A DNA stretch of 64,000 bases from PALSA-1004 sp963829085 (GCA_963829085.1 CAWHHJ010000007.1:186001-250000); one strand, 5' to 3'. Positions 17,502 to 28,877 are shown, counted from the first letter of the stretch. The notes: generated from the sequence alone by a model not told the origin. Numbers and translations are program-made.

Positions 17502-18369
17502 ATGAAGGATCTGAACTACGACTTAAAGAAGCTGTGTCACCGCTATCGCGAAGGCAGCTTCGCGACCTATGCCGACCGCGAGCGCATTCTGGACTTGGTT
17601 GCCAACCAGCTTCAGGACCTCGGTTTCAAGGCGCTGCGTGCAATGAACCTCAAGCCACGGCACGTCGATGCGCTGGTCGCGCACTGGCATAAGGAACGCA
17701 TCAGCGCGGGCACCTTCAAAGAACCGCATGTCCGCACTGCGCTGGTACGCAGACAAGATCGGCAAGGCGGACATGATTGCGCGCTCGAACGACGCTTACG
17801 GCATTCCGGAGCGGGTATACGTCACCAACGTCTCTAAAGCCGTCTCACTCGACATCCAGAAGCTCGAGCGAGTGACCGATCCCTATACCGCATTCTCGCT
17901 CAAGCTGCAGGCGGCATTTGGTCTGCGGCGCGAGGAGTCGATCAAGATCGAGGTGGCCTGGGCCGACCGCGGCGACAGGCTGGTACTCAAAGACAGCTGG
18001 ACCAAGGGCGGTCGCGAGCGCGAGATACCGATCACCTCTATAGAGCAGCGCGAGCTCTTAAACACCGTAAAGGGTTTTGCAGGAAGTGGCAGTCTCATTC
18101 CAAAAGACCTGACCTACATAGAGCAGCGTCGGCGCTTCGAACACCAGTGCAACAGCGCAGGAATTCAGAAAGTGCACGGCATTCGGCATTGCTACGCACA
18201 GACACGCTACGAACAACTCACGGGCTGGGCATGTCCGGCGAGAGGCGGACCGACATCGAAGCAGCTCAGCGCTGAACAAAAATCAATCGACCACGCGGTT
18301 CGTCTAACGCTCTCTCGCGAGCTCGGTCACGAGCGCGAGCAGATTACGGCGGTTTATTTAGGGCGATGA
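17502..18369 (+). pseudogene. Integrase-domain protein (Phage_integr_N/Integrase_1 type), frameshifted
   Basis: ATG 17502 (M-K-D-L-N-Y-D-L-K-K-L) opens the SAM-like N-terminal DNA-binding domain. Near 17721 the frame shifts and the other frame continues N-R-M-S-A-L-R-W-Y-A-D-K-I-G to the stop at 18369. One extra base after C-T-T-C-A-A-A explains it. The restored protein of about 288 residues has A-A-F-G-L-R-R-E-E (catalytic Arg), H-G-I-R-H-C-Y-A-Q (His-x-x-Arg), E-L-G-H-E-R and the terminal Y-L-G-R with the nucleophilic Tyr. These are landmarks of integrases seen in islands and ICEs. The last four bases overlap the AlpA-like start (ATGA). Apart from the shift it looks intact. Confidence 0.82.
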
Positions 18370-18749
18370 AGGAGCCGGTTCTGCCATCAATCGCGGAGCC
18401 GCTCGCTGAAAAAGCGGCGGGTTTACCGCTGCCGGTGCGCCGTTGCCTCATCAAAGAGCAGGCAGCCGAGTACCTCGCGATTGGCGTGACGCTGCTCCTC
18501 GAAGTCGGCCCACCGCCGATCAAGATCGGACGGCGCTCGGTATGGGACGTCGTTGACTTAGATGCCTGGGTCGAGGAATATAAAGGCCGAGGGCGGGCCG
18601 GAAAGGAAACATTATGGCCCGTGAAACAGGACTCCACCGGCGGTGCGATTCGCCCTACTGGTGGTTTAACGTTGTCTTACCCAACGGCAGACGCATACGC
18701 CAAAGCGCTCGGACTAAAAACCGCGAAGAAGCAGAAGCCCTCCTCTTAA
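18366..18749 (+). CDS. AlpA/excisionase-like DNA-binding protein
   Basis: A 127-residue protein. The segment C-L-I-K-E-Q-A-A-E-Y-L-A-I-G near 36-49 and I-K-I-G-R-R-S-V-W-D-V-V-D-L-D-A-W near 65-81 form the winged-helix signature of excisionase-type DNA-binding proteins. The C-terminal part has the S-T-G-G and T-G-G-L pattern followed by Y-P-T-A-D-A-Y-A-K-A-L-G that I associate with this integrase-linked family. The start codon overlaps the upstream integrase stop. Its 3' 136 bases overlap the next recombinase gene in another frame. The likely job is directionality control or transcription of the recombinase. Confidence 0.75.
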   Translation: MKEPVLPSIAEPLAEKAAGLPLPVRRCLIKEQAAEYLAIGVTLLLEVGPPPIKIGRRSVWDVVDLDAWVEEYKGRGRAGKETLWPVKQDSTGGAIRPTGGLTLSYPTADAYAKALGLKTAKKQKPSS

Positions 18750-19675
18750 AGCTTAAGCATGATGCTTTCAGGGAAGCGCATCTCGGAATTAAGCCCAAGC
18801 ACACGTGGCAGGAAGCCGTTGTAAGGTATCTCTCGATTAAGGAATGCCTGCGGGATGCCGATAAGCAGCGCCGGTTGTGCCTGAAGCTCGATGTGTATTT
18901 GGGCAAGTTGAAGCTCAATGACATCAACGGCGATGTAATCTGGAAGATCTGCGAGGGTGAGCTTAAGAAGGGCAATATGCCGGCAACAGTTAATCGTTGC
19001 CTGGCGTTGGTTCGCGGTGTCCTTCGTATGGCGCACTTCGATTGGCAGTGGATCGATTCCATCCCGAAGGTGCGGTTGCTCCCCGGCGAAGTGGAGCGGG
19101 ATCGCTGGTTGCTTCGCGAAGAAGCGGACAGGTTATTAATGGCCTGCCCTTCTCATCTGGCCGCCATCGTCCGCTATGCGCTCGCTACGGGCTGCCGAGC
19201 TCGAGAGATTACCGGCTTGGAATGGAGTCGAGTCGACCTAGCGCGGGAAACCGCATGGATTGATGAGACGAAGAATGGCACGCCGAGAGGCGTCCCGCTA
19301 AACCGTGATGCGATTGCTGTGCTAGAGGGGGAACGGGGGAAGCATCCACAGTTCTGCTTTACATTTCGCGGAAAGCCGATCCGATATGAGTTGACGAATT
19401 CGGCGTGGCAGACTGCGGTAAAAAAAGCGGGCTTGAGTGATCTTCGTTTCCATGATCTGCGGCATACCTGGGCATCGTGGCATCGTCAATCAGGGACGAG
19501 CTGCGATGAGTTGAAGGAGCTGGGCGGGTGGAAGACCCGCAGCATGGTTGATCGTTACGCGAAGTTCGGCACCGAACACTTGGCCGCTGCTGCATCGAGG
19601 ATTGAGACCGGCAGACCAGGAAACGTGGTGAAGCTTTCTACACGATTTCCACACGTTCGCAAATCGGCTGCTTAG
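18614..19675 (+). CDS. Tyrosine recombinase (site-specific integrase)
   Basis: A 353-residue integrase. The N-terminal D-S-P-Y-W-W and L-P-N-G-R-R-I-R block is the arm-binding region, a core-binding domain covers about 64-155, and the catalytic domain follows. Active-site residues visible are Arg195 in T-G-C-R, His280-x-x-Arg283 in F-H-D-L-R-H, Trp306 in L-G-G-W, and Tyr315. The ATG at 18614 has AAGGA 7 bp upstream. It lies 27 bp from the attachment repeat inside the tRNA gene and is oriented towards it, the standard arrangement for a tRNA-integrating element. A short hairpin (CTTAGA at 19671, TCTAAG at 19684) overlaps its stop and may end transcription. Confidence 0.93.
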   Translation: MARETGLHRRCDSPYWWFNVVLPNGRRIRQSARTKNREEAEALLLKLKHDAFREAHLGIKPKHTWQEAVVRYLSIKECLRDADKQRRLCLKLDVYLGKLKLNDINGDVIWKICEGELKKGNMPATVNRCLALVRGVLRMAHFDWQWIDSIPKVRLLPGEVERDRWLLREEADRLLMACPSHLAAIVRYALATGCRAREITGLEWSRVDLARETAWIDETKNGTPRGVPLNRDAIAVLEGERGKHPQFCFTFRGKPIRYELTNSAWQTAVKKAGLSDLRFHDLRHTWASWHRQSGTSCDELKELGGWKTRSMVDRYAKFGTEHLAAAASRIETGRPGNVVKLSTRFPHVRKSAA

Positions 19676-19702
19676 AGAATTTTTCTAAGTCGTTGAATGT
19701 GA

Positions 19703-19779
<77 letters not shown>

Positions 19780-19870
19780 GTGAGCGCTGAATTTTAACAG
19801 CGACGGCACGTGCGCGCTCAGTTTCGCTCGATTTGCTCTTGATTGCTTGCAACCGTGCTAGTGGGACGAG

Positions 19871-20833
19871 TTACAGCGCTTTGATGTTCGCGTCCTTGAC
19901 GACCTTGGTCCAGCGCTTCAAATCGGAATCGATAAGTGCCCGAAACTCTTCCGGTGTTGTAGTCGCCGGCTCGATCACCAGTGATTTGTAACGGTCGACG
20001 ATCGTCGGGTGATTTATCGCGGCGGTAAATTCGCGATACAGTTTCGTCTCGATCGGCTTCGATAAGCCGGCAGGCGCAAGCACGCCGAACCAGTGAGTGA
20101 GTACCATGTTCGGAACGCCGCTCTCCTGAAAAGTCGGTACCTCGGGGTGTGAAGGATGGCGTTGTGCAGTCGTCACGCCGATCGGACGCAGGCGTCCGGA
20201 TTGCACAAACGCGACCGCTGCCGGCATGGAAGTAAACACCATGTTCATCTCGCCCGCAACAGTCGCCGTCACCGCGGGCCCGGCGCCTTTGTATGGCACG
20301 TGCGTCAAATTGATTCCCGCGCCGCGCATGAAAAGCTCCGCCATAAGATGCGTGCCACTGCCATTACCCGCAGAGCCTATCTTCAAATTAGCCGGCTGCG
20401 CTTTCGCAAGTGTAATCAAGTCCCCAACCGTTTTAGCGGGTACCGCGGGAAAAACGAAGAGCCATTGCGGCGCACGTGCCACGAGCGTGATCGGCGCAAA
20501 GTCATTGCGCGGATCGTACGGAATCTTGCCATACACCGCCGGATTAATCGTGTGTGGCATGTCTTGCAGAATCAGCGAATAGCCGTCAGGCGCGCATTTC
20601 GCGAGCAGATCCGTTCCTATCATGCCGCCGGCACCCGGCCGGTTATCGACCACAAACGTTTGCCCCATCGCTTCGCCGAGTCGCTGCCCGAACAGTCGCG
20701 CGAGAATGTCAGAGCTACCGCCCGCCGCGTATGGCACGATGAATCGCACGGGTTTGTTTGGATACTCCTGCGCATGACAGCAGAGGACAAACGACGCCTG
20801 CAATGCGACGATTGTGACGATGCGGATGATCAT
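19871..20833 (-). CDS. Bug/TctC-family periplasmic solute-binding protein
   Basis: A 320-residue exported protein. The signal peptide ends C-C-H-A-Q, followed by E-Y-P-N-K-P-V-R-F-I-V-P-Y and A-A-G-G-S-S-D (ligand loop). Later blocks are P-H-T-I-N-P-A, I-G-S-A-G-N-G-S-G-T-H, T-H-V-P-Y-K-G-A, V-T-T-A-Q-R and P-T-F-Q-E-S-G-V. A cysteine in the C-A-P-D-G-Y block is unusual at that position. Its ATG overlaps the stop of the glycosyltransferase gene (ATGA), yet a functional link between the two is not obvious. It is the first core gene beyond the tRNA. Confidence 0.9.
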   Translation of the reverse strand: MIIRIVTIVALQASFVLCCHAQEYPNKPVRFIVPYAAGGSSDILARLFGQRLGEAMGQTFVVDNRPGAGGMIGTDLLAKCAPDGYSLILQDMPHTINPAVYGKIPYDPRNDFAPITLVARAPQWLFVFPAVPAKTVGDLITLAKAQPANLKIGSAGNGSGTHLMAELFMRGAGINLTHVPYKGAGPAVTATVAGEMNMVFTSMPAAVAFVQSGRLRPIGVTTAQRHPSHPEVPTFQESGVPNMVLTHWFGVLAPAGLSKPIETKLYREFTAAINHPTIVDRYKSLVIEPATTTPEEFRALIDSDLKRWTKVVKDANIKAL

Positions 20834-22593
20834 TGATCTGCCTTGTCTGTTGTCACAACCAAATTGTTGTAGTCACCGCTGATGCGTGATTGCGCAGTTT
20901 TATGCTGACTCCACATTGCGTGATACAAGGTCTCCAGGTCGCGAACAGTCGCTTGCGTATCGAAAAACGGCGCGGTCCGTTTAGCGTCGACCAACTTACG
21001 TTTTAGGCTAGTCAGCGCGACGCGATCGTTACCGAGTTCCACCGCAATGCGTAAATATTCGTCGCGACTGATTGTCACCAGCTCCGGTAATCCTGCGGCG
21101 GTAACGAGGCTCGCAGCGACGCGACCCGCAAACTGGCGATTCGGCGCAGTCAGCACCGGCACGCCGGCCCACAGGGCGTCGCTCGTGCTGCTGTGACCGT
21201 TGTGCCATCCTATGGTATCGAGCATGAGATCGGCCATGCTCAGCCGCGCGAGATGCTGCCGCTTTTCCGCTGTGCGCTGCGCAAAGGTGAGCCGGTCGCT
21301 CCTTATGCCGCATAGTTCCGCTTCCCTGCGCAGATTGGCGACGACCTGTCCGCTCTGCCCGAGCAGCCAGATAACGCTATGAGGGACGCCACGCAGTACT
21401 TCCATCCAAAGATGAAAGTCGTCACGTGTAATGCGCGATGCGGTATTGAAATTGCAAAACACGACCGCCTCCGCTGGTAGATTTTCGTGTGGCCGTGATG
21501 CGCTGACGCCGCTCGCATCGGTGCCATCGCTGACCATGAAGCAGCGCGGCATGTACATGAGCGTTTCCGAAAATTCATGTGCGAGTTCGGGCGGAGTGAC
21601 GATATGGTCGGTGATGAAATAGTCAACATACGGCGCACCGGTTGTTGCAGGAAAGCCGAGGTAGTGCGCCTGCACCGGCGCGGGCCGCCGCGCGAGGACC
21701 GCGAGCCGATTACCCGTCGTGTGGCCCGCGAGATCAATCAGAACGTGAATGCCACGCTGTGCGATATCGCTTGCGAGCTCGTCGTCGGTCATGGCGTGCG
21801 CATCTACGAAATGATCGACGCTCGCAGCGATGGATTTCCGGTAAATACTCGCATCGTCCGGTCCGCACGAGAATGCAAACACCTCGAATTGCGATCGATC
21901 ATGTAAAGCGAAAACGTTGCCGAGCAAGTGTCCGACCGGGTGATCTCGAAAGTCGCGCGACAGATAAGCGATGCGCAGTTTCCTTGGATTTCCGTCTGCA
22001 GACGAGCGTGTCGCAAGAGTCTGGACACCACGGGCATACTCGGCGGCGTGATATGCGGCCAGCGCCTTGCGCAGTTCAGTAGCGAGGCCCAGATACACCG
22101 CGGTCAACGGAGCTATATAACGCATCCACGATGACGCTGGATCCTTTGCGATGATGGCCCGCAATGCGTCCGCCTCCACGTCTGCGCGGTCCCATTCGCA
22201 TAGCTCGAGGAGGCACGTCATCAGCTCTCCGCGCGCGGGGGCGAACGTAGCGTCAGCGTCTACCGCGTGCTGGTAATGATTGGCCGCCTCCTCACGGCGG
22301 CCAGTCGCGCGCATGAAATTCGCCAGGTTGTAATGCGCTGGTGCGCAGCGTACATCTAAGGCGAGCGCCCGCTGCAGCCATTTGACGCCTTCGTCGCCGG
22401 CGTCCTGCTCGAGAAGAATTACGCCGAGATTGGTGGCGACAACCGGATCGTCGGGGAAGTTGAGCGCCGCCTCGCGCAGAGTGCTTTCGGCGTCACGCAG
22501 GCGGCCGCTGCGACGTAATGACAGGCTGCGCTCGACGAGCGGATTGGCACTCGCTTGCGGCCTGAATGCGGAGCGCAGAAGGGTCCACAGCAT
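20830..22593 (-). CDS. TPR-containing O-linked GlcNAc transferase-like protein (SPINDLY/OGT family)
   Basis: A 587-residue cytoplasmic protein. Tetratricopeptide repeats cover about residues 15-130 (N-L-G-V-I-L-L-E, A-H-Y-N-L-A-N). The GT41 catalytic region follows, with R-I-A-Y-L-S-R-D-F-R-D-H-P-V-G near 207, D-L-A-G-H-T-T-G-N-R near 288, G-F-P-A-T-T-G near 313, F-C-N-F-N near 383, and G-H-S-S-T-S-D-A-L-W-A-G-V-P-V near 488. The sugar-nucleotide contacts are thus present. Bacterial relatives glycosylate adhesins or flagellins; no such substrate is encoded here. It is downstream of rpoD and separated from it by a terminator, so it has its own promoter. Confidence 0.9.
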   Translation of the reverse strand: MLWTLLRSAFRPQASANPLVERSLSLRRSGRLRDAESTLREAALNFPDDPVVATNLGVILLEQDAGDEGVKWLQRALALDVRCAPAHYNLANFMRATGRREEAANHYQHAVDADATFAPARGELMTCLLELCEWDRADVEADALRAIIAKDPASSWMRYIAPLTAVYLGLATELRKALAAYHAAEYARGVQTLATRSSADGNPRKLRIAYLSRDFRDHPVGHLLGNVFALHDRSQFEVFAFSCGPDDASIYRKSIAASVDHFVDAHAMTDDELASDIAQRGIHVLIDLAGHTTGNRLAVLARRPAPVQAHYLGFPATTGAPYVDYFITDHIVTPPELAHEFSETLMYMPRCFMVSDGTDASGVSASRPHENLPAEAVVFCNFNTASRITRDDFHLWMEVLRGVPHSVIWLLGQSGQVVANLRREAELCGIRSDRLTFAQRTAEKRQHLARLSMADLMLDTIGWHNGHSSTSDALWAGVPVLTAPNRQFAGRVAASLVTAAGLPELVTISRDEYLRIAVELGNDRVALTSLKRKLVDAKRTAPFFDTQATVRDLETLYHAMWSQHKTAQSRISGDYNNLVVTTDKADQ

Positions 22594-22639
22594 GACGCGT
22601 CATTATGGCACTGCCTGCGTTTGAACAACCACATACACA

Positions 22640-22676
22640 AAAGGCGGCGCAGCGTCGTTCACACTGCACCGCCTTT
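22640..22676 (-). terminator. Rho-independent terminator of the dnaG-rpoD operon
   Basis: Arms AAAGGCGGCGCAG (22640-22652) and CTGCACCGCCTTT (22664-22676) pair over 13 bases with one mismatch. On the minus strand the stem ends in CCGCCTTTTG, 30 bp after the rpoD stop. Confidence 0.8.
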
Positions 22677-22705
22677 AGTGGATGCGCGGCAGGCGCCGCC
22701 CCGAA

Positions 22706-24923
<2,218 letters not shown>

Positions 24924-24931
24924 AGCCGATG

Positions 24932-26798
24932 TCACCTGTGAGGTGTTAAACGCCGAAAAAACCGGAAATTATACCCAAAAATCGCGCCCTTATCACGCGG
25001 CGCGCTCACTATTTGTCCTCGTTCTACAATTGACGCTGGGTTCCGTAATCCAGCGTAAAGCCTTGTTTCTAAATGTCCCGTGATACAGTCTGCGCACCAC
25101 GCGGTTGCGTACCTGGCCGCTTGCAGCGCCATGCGCGCGCGCTCTACGTCGTTCTTTACATGCACGAGAAGGTTCGCCCAACCATCGACAAACGCCTGAG
25201 TCACGTCCATTCCATCTTCACCACGAAATCGGCGCAATTCGATCTGCTCGAAGAGCTCGCTGAATTCGGTATCGCGAAAAAACTCTGTCGCACTCGCTAT
25301 GTGGTGTCCCTCGGTCAAAATCTCAAGCAGACGGTCGAGTGCCTTCAATTCATGCTTGTCGATGCGGACGCCTACCATGTCGAGCGAGCCGGCGAGCCGG
25401 GCGCGGTCGGCATGACGGGCTATTTCCGGATCCGATAAAAGCATCGCTATCAACTGCTGAACCAGCGTCGCACTATCAACGGCTTTCGTCTTAGGCGGCG
25501 TGCCGCGCATGTATCGTTTCGGTTTGATGCCGGTACTGACCATCCAGTTCCTCGCGGGCGATCTTCGTAAGCGCTGCAAGCTCCTCGCGCAGCATGAGGT
25601 TGAAGTTCGGTGCCGCGACTTTTTTGACGAGTGGTTCGGCTTCTTTCAGGAGCTTCGCGCGCCCTTCCGCGGTTCGCAGGTCGCCACGCGACGCCAGCTC
25701 GCGCAGCAGAAATCGCGACAGCGGCTCGGCATCGCCGAGCAGTTCCTCAAAGCCTTCCTTGCCCAGCTTTCGCACGTACGAGTCCGGATCTTCGCCCTGC
25801 GGCAGGAACAGAAAAGACAACTGCTTGCCGTCGGCCAGTTGATCGAGACTGTTCTCGAGCGCGCGCCAGGCAGCGCGGCGACCAGCGTCGTCACCATCGA
25901 AACAGAACACGACTTCTTCGACCTGACGCAGCAGTTTTTGCACGTGCACGGGAGTCGTCGCGGTGCCAAGTGTCGCGACCGCGTAGCCGATGCCGTGCTG
26001 CGCCAGCGCGACGACGTCCATGTAGCCCTCGACCACAATGACGCGGCCGACGTCGCGGATCGCGCGCCGTGCCTGATAAAGGCCGTAGAGTTCGCGCCCT
26101 TTTTCGAACAGCGCCGTCTCGGGCGAATTGAGATACTTGGGCTCACCGTTGGCAAGCACGCGACCGCCGAAACCGATGACGTGTCCGCGCGGATCGACGA
26201 TCGGAAACATGATGCGATCACGGAAGCGGTCGTAGCGTTTGCCTTCGTCACCCTGTATCACGAGCCCTGCTGCAACGAGCGCCTTGGCGTTGTAGTCGGA
26301 AAATTCCTGCTGCAGGTTCTGCCAGCCACCGGGCGCGTAGCCGATGCCGAAATCTTTCGCGATCTCGCCCGACAATCCGCGCGATTTCAGATACTCGATC
26401 GCGACCGGCGTGTTTTTTAGTTGCTGGCGGTAATAGTGCGCCGCCTTGAGCAAGACAGCGTAGAGATCATCACCTTCTTCCGTCTTGCCACGCGGGCGCT
26501 CGGTCTTGATTTCCGGGACCTGCATGCCCGCGCTTTGTGCCAGGTCCTTCACCGCGTCTATGAAGCCGGCGCCTGCATACTCCATCATGAAGCCGATCGC
26601 CGTGCCGTGGGCGCCGCAACCGAAACAATGGTAGAACTGCTTCGGCTGACTGACGGTAAATGACGGTGTCTTCTCGCCGTGGAAGGGACAGCAGGCGACG
26701 TAATTCGCACCGGCGCGCTTGAGCGGCACATAGCGCTCAATCACGTCAACGATGTCGACGCGATGCAGAAGATCTTGAATGAATGATTGCGGTATCAA
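24932..26798 (-). CDS. dnaG: DNA primase, frame interrupted near residue 422
   Basis: ATG 26798 opens the zinc-binding domain (C-P-F-H near 38 and C-F-G-C near 59). The RNA-polymerase domain and TOPRIM core follow, with V-V-E-G-Y-M-D-V near 255 and F-D-G-D-D-A-G-R near 303. The first frame stops at 25491. The C-terminal helicase-binding domain lies in another frame (A-T-L-V-Q-Q-L-I-A-M-L-L onward). Dropping one C from coding-strand AGTACC at 25532-25537 joins them as L-D-G-Q-Y-G-I-K-P-K-R. The second frame runs to 24932, 9 bp before rpoD. Its last 45 or so residues look unlike DnaG, so the true end may be near 25080-25100. It lies between yqeY and rpoD, as expected. Confidence 0.9.
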
Positions 26799-26982
26799 GT
26801 ATGGTCAATCGTGAATCTGCAACTAGCGATTGGCATCTGGACCATAGTGAATCATAGTCTTTCACGGCGGGCGGCGCGCATACAATATAGCTATTCAGAG
26901 TTGCCTGCTCGGACGGTCTTACTAAGCCGTCGAAGGTTCATATCGGCACTGCTTCCGCCCGACGCCCTTGTCTGGCGTTCAC

Positions 26983-27429
26983 CTACCCGGTGAGTTTTGC
27001 CTTCACCAGCCCTGAGACTTTCGCCATGTCTGCCTTGCCGGCCAGTTTGGTCTTGAGCACAGCCATCACCTTGCCCATGTCAGCCATCGCTTTGGCGCCG
27101 GTCGACTGTATTGCCGCGCCAATCTCGGTATTGATCTCGCTTTCAGACAAGGCTGCAGGCATATACGTCTGCAGCACGCCGATCTCAAAACGTTCCGTTT
27201 CGGCGAGATCCTGGCGTCCGCCTTTTTCGAACTGAGCAATCGACTCACGACGCTGTTTGATCATTTTGTCGATGATGGCAACGATGTCTGCATCGGAAAG
27301 TTCCACGCGCTCGTCAACCTCGCGCTGCTTCATCGCCGCAAGCAGTAAGCGGATCGTGGCCAGGCGGGGCGCTTCCTTTGCGCGCATCGCCGTTTTCATG
27401 TCTTCGCTGATACGGGTTTTGAGCGACAT
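26983..27429 (-). CDS. GatB/YqeY-domain protein
   Basis: A 148-residue helical protein: M-K-T-A-M-R-A-K-E near 11, L-R-L-L near 26, K-Q-R-E-S-I-A-Q-F near 78, Y-M-P-A-A-L near 108 and the tail M-G-K-V-M-A-V-L-K. This is the YqeY family, related to the tRNA-binding tail domain of GatB; its exact role is unsettled, though a part in tRNA-dependent amidation or mischarging has been proposed. It stands between rpsU and dnaG, the usual betaproteobacterial operon position. The 184 bp before dnaG may hold an internal promoter. Confidence 0.92.
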   Translation of the reverse strand: MSLKTRISEDMKTAMRAKEAPRLATIRLLLAAMKQREVDERVELSDADIVAIIDKMIKQRRESIAQFEKGGRQDLAETERFEIGVLQTYMPAALSESEINTEIGAAIQSTGAKAMADMGKVMAVLKTKLAGKADMAKVSGLVKAKLTG

Positions 27430-27470
27430 GGCTGCACCTCGTCAGTTAGCGTAATTCAAAGCGGATGATG

Positions 27471-27503
27471 CAAAAACAAAAGGGACCGAGCTGACTCGAT
27501 CCC
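27471..27503 (-). terminator. Terminator/attenuator downstream of rpsU
   Basis: GGGACCGAG (27482-27490) and CTCGATCCC (27495-27503) form a stem with one mismatch. On the minus strand it is followed by TTTTGTTTTT. It lies between rpsU and yqeY, the place where E. coli has a terminator that sets the rpsU to dnaG-rpoD ratio. Confidence 0.8.
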
Positions 27504-27528
27504 TCGTGACGCGCTACGGAAGGCCTGG

Positions 27529-27741
27529 CTAAAAAAGCTTGGGCGGTAGCATGTGTGAGCGCAGGCGCTTGTAATGGCGTTTGACAGCGGCGGCGTGCTT
27601 GCGCTTACGTTCGGATGTGGGCTTCTCGTAGAACTCGCGGGCGCGCAGCTCGGTGAGCAGTCCGGTTTTCTCGACGGTACGCTTGAAGCGGCGCATCGCG
27701 ACTTCGAACGGCTCGTTCTCTTTAACTCTTACTGTCGGCAT
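27529..27741 (-). CDS. rpsU: 30S ribosomal protein S21
   Basis: Seventy residues, very basic, with the diagnostic M-P-T-V-R-V-K-E-N-E-P-F start, R-R-F-K-R near 17-21, R-R-E/R-A-R-E-F-Y-E-K-P-T in the middle and a Lys/Arg-rich tail. S21 binds the 30S platform and helps mRNA selection. It is the first gene of the rpsU-yqeY-dnaG-rpoD operon, preceded by a consensus promoter and followed by an attenuator-like hairpin, so S21 should be made in excess over primase and sigma. Confidence 0.97.
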   Translation of the reverse strand: MPTVRVKENEPFEVAMRRFKRTVEKTGLLTELRAREFYEKPTSERKRKHAAAVKRHYKRLRSHMLPPKLF

Positions 27742-27777
27742 ACCTGCGGGTTCCCGTCGGAATTGCGAAAGGCGCGT

Positions 27778-27805
27778 ATTATAGCAGCGGCAAATCGCTT
27801 GTCAA
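27778..27805 (-). promoter_or_regulatory. Consensus sigma-70 promoter for rpsU
   Basis: On the minus strand TTGACA (27805-27800) and TATAAT (27783-27778) are both perfect matches, 16 bp apart, 36 bp before the rpsU start. It ends 5 bp from the TTG start proposed for divergent tsaD, so the two genes share a very small control region. Confidence 0.85.
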
Positions 27806-27809
27806 AGCA

Positions 27810-28856
27810 TTGATTCGAACTTCTTTTCAAGCACCCGTGCTGGTTCTGGGCATAGAGACATCGTGTGATGAAACCGGGGTCGCGCTCTATGATTCCGAGC
27901 GCGGCCTGCTCGCGCATGCGTTGCACACCCAGGCGGCCTTGCATGCGGAGTACGGAGGTGTGGTGCCGGAACTCGCGTCACGCGACCATATCCGGCGTGT
28001 GCTGCCGCTGACACGCGAAATCATCGAACAAGCGGGCTGCTCGCGCGACGCAATTGATGCGGTCGCCTACACGCAAGGCCCGGGACTCGCGGGTGCCTTA
28101 TTAGTTGGCGCAAGCATAGCGCATGGTCTGGCTTACGCGCTTGGTGTACCGGCGATCGGGATACATCATCTTGAAGGTCACTTGCTGTCGCCGCTAATGG
28201 TCGCGCCCGCGCCCGGCTTTCCATTCATAGCGCTACTTGTGTCTGGCGGACACAGCCAATTGATGCGTGTCTCGAACGTTGGCGAATACGTGCTGCTCGG
28301 TGAAACGCTCGATGACGCGGCCGGAGAAGCGTTCGACAAAACGGCGCAGTTGCTCGGCTTGGGCTATCCGGGCGGACCAGCGCTCGCCGGTCTTGCCGAA
28401 CGCGGTGTCTCGGGCCGTGTCACGCTGCCGCGTCCCATGCTTCACAGCGGGGATCTCGATTTCAGCTTCAGCGGGCTCAAGACGGCAGTCATGCTGCAAG
28501 TGAAGGATCGCGCGCTCGACGACATGACACGCGCGGACATTGCGGCCGAGTTCCAGAACGCAATCGTCGATGTTCTCATCGCGAAGTCACTGAGTGCGCT
28601 CGAGCAGACCGGCGTGAGCGAATTGGTGGTCGCTGGCGGGGTCGGCGCCAACCGGGAATTGCGGCGCCGCTTGTCGCACGCAGCGTCCGCGCATGGCGCC
28701 AGCGTTTTCTATCCACCGCCGGAATTTTGTACCGATAACGGAGCCATGATCGCATTTGCGGCTGCGCTCCGCCTGCAACGCGGGACCGATTCGTCTATGC
28801 TCAAGTCGAACACAAACTTCTCGGTTAAACCGCGCTGGAATCTTGCCGCGGTGTGA
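27810..28856 (+). CDS. tsaD: tRNA N6-adenosine threonylcarbamoyltransferase
   Basis: A 348-residue ASKHA-fold enzyme that transfers threonylcarbamoyl from TC-AMP to A37 of ANN-decoding tRNAs, working with TsaB and TsaE. Seen are G-I-E-T-S-C-D-E-T-G near 14, the metal-binding H-L-E-G-H near 119, L-V-S-G-G-H-S-Q near 147, D-D-A-A-G-E-A-F-D-K near 171, and G-G-V-G-A-N near 277. The TTG start at 27810 lacks a ribosome site. GTG 27837 gives V-L-V-L-G-I-E-T, closer to typical TsaD N-termini, and may be the real start. The divergent position from rpsU is conserved in proteobacteria. Confidence 0.95.
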   Translation: MIRTSFQAPVLVLGIETSCDETGVALYDSERGLLAHALHTQAALHAEYGGVVPELASRDHIRRVLPLTREIIEQAGCSRDAIDAVAYTQGPGLAGALLVGASIAHGLAYALGVPAIGIHHLEGHLLSPLMVAPAPGFPFIALLVSGGHSQLMRVSNVGEYVLLGETLDDAAGEAFDKTAQLLGLGYPGGPALAGLAERGVSGRVTLPRPMLHSGDLDFSFSGLKTAVMLQVKDRALDDMTRADIAAEFQNAIVDVLIAKSLSALEQTGVSELVVAGGVGANRELRRRLSHAASAHGASVFYPPPEFCTDNGAMIAFAAALRLQRGTDSSMLKSNTNFSVKPRWNLAAV

Positions 28857-28877
28857 TGCTGCTTCTTGAATACTGCG

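Noticed and set aside
25033..25056. Hairpin ACGCTGG/CCAGCGT near the dnaG 3' end as a terminator
   Set aside because: There is a perfect 7-bp stem but no T-run on either strand, and it lies inside the operon before rpoD. It may be an mRNA processing site, but evidence is lacking.
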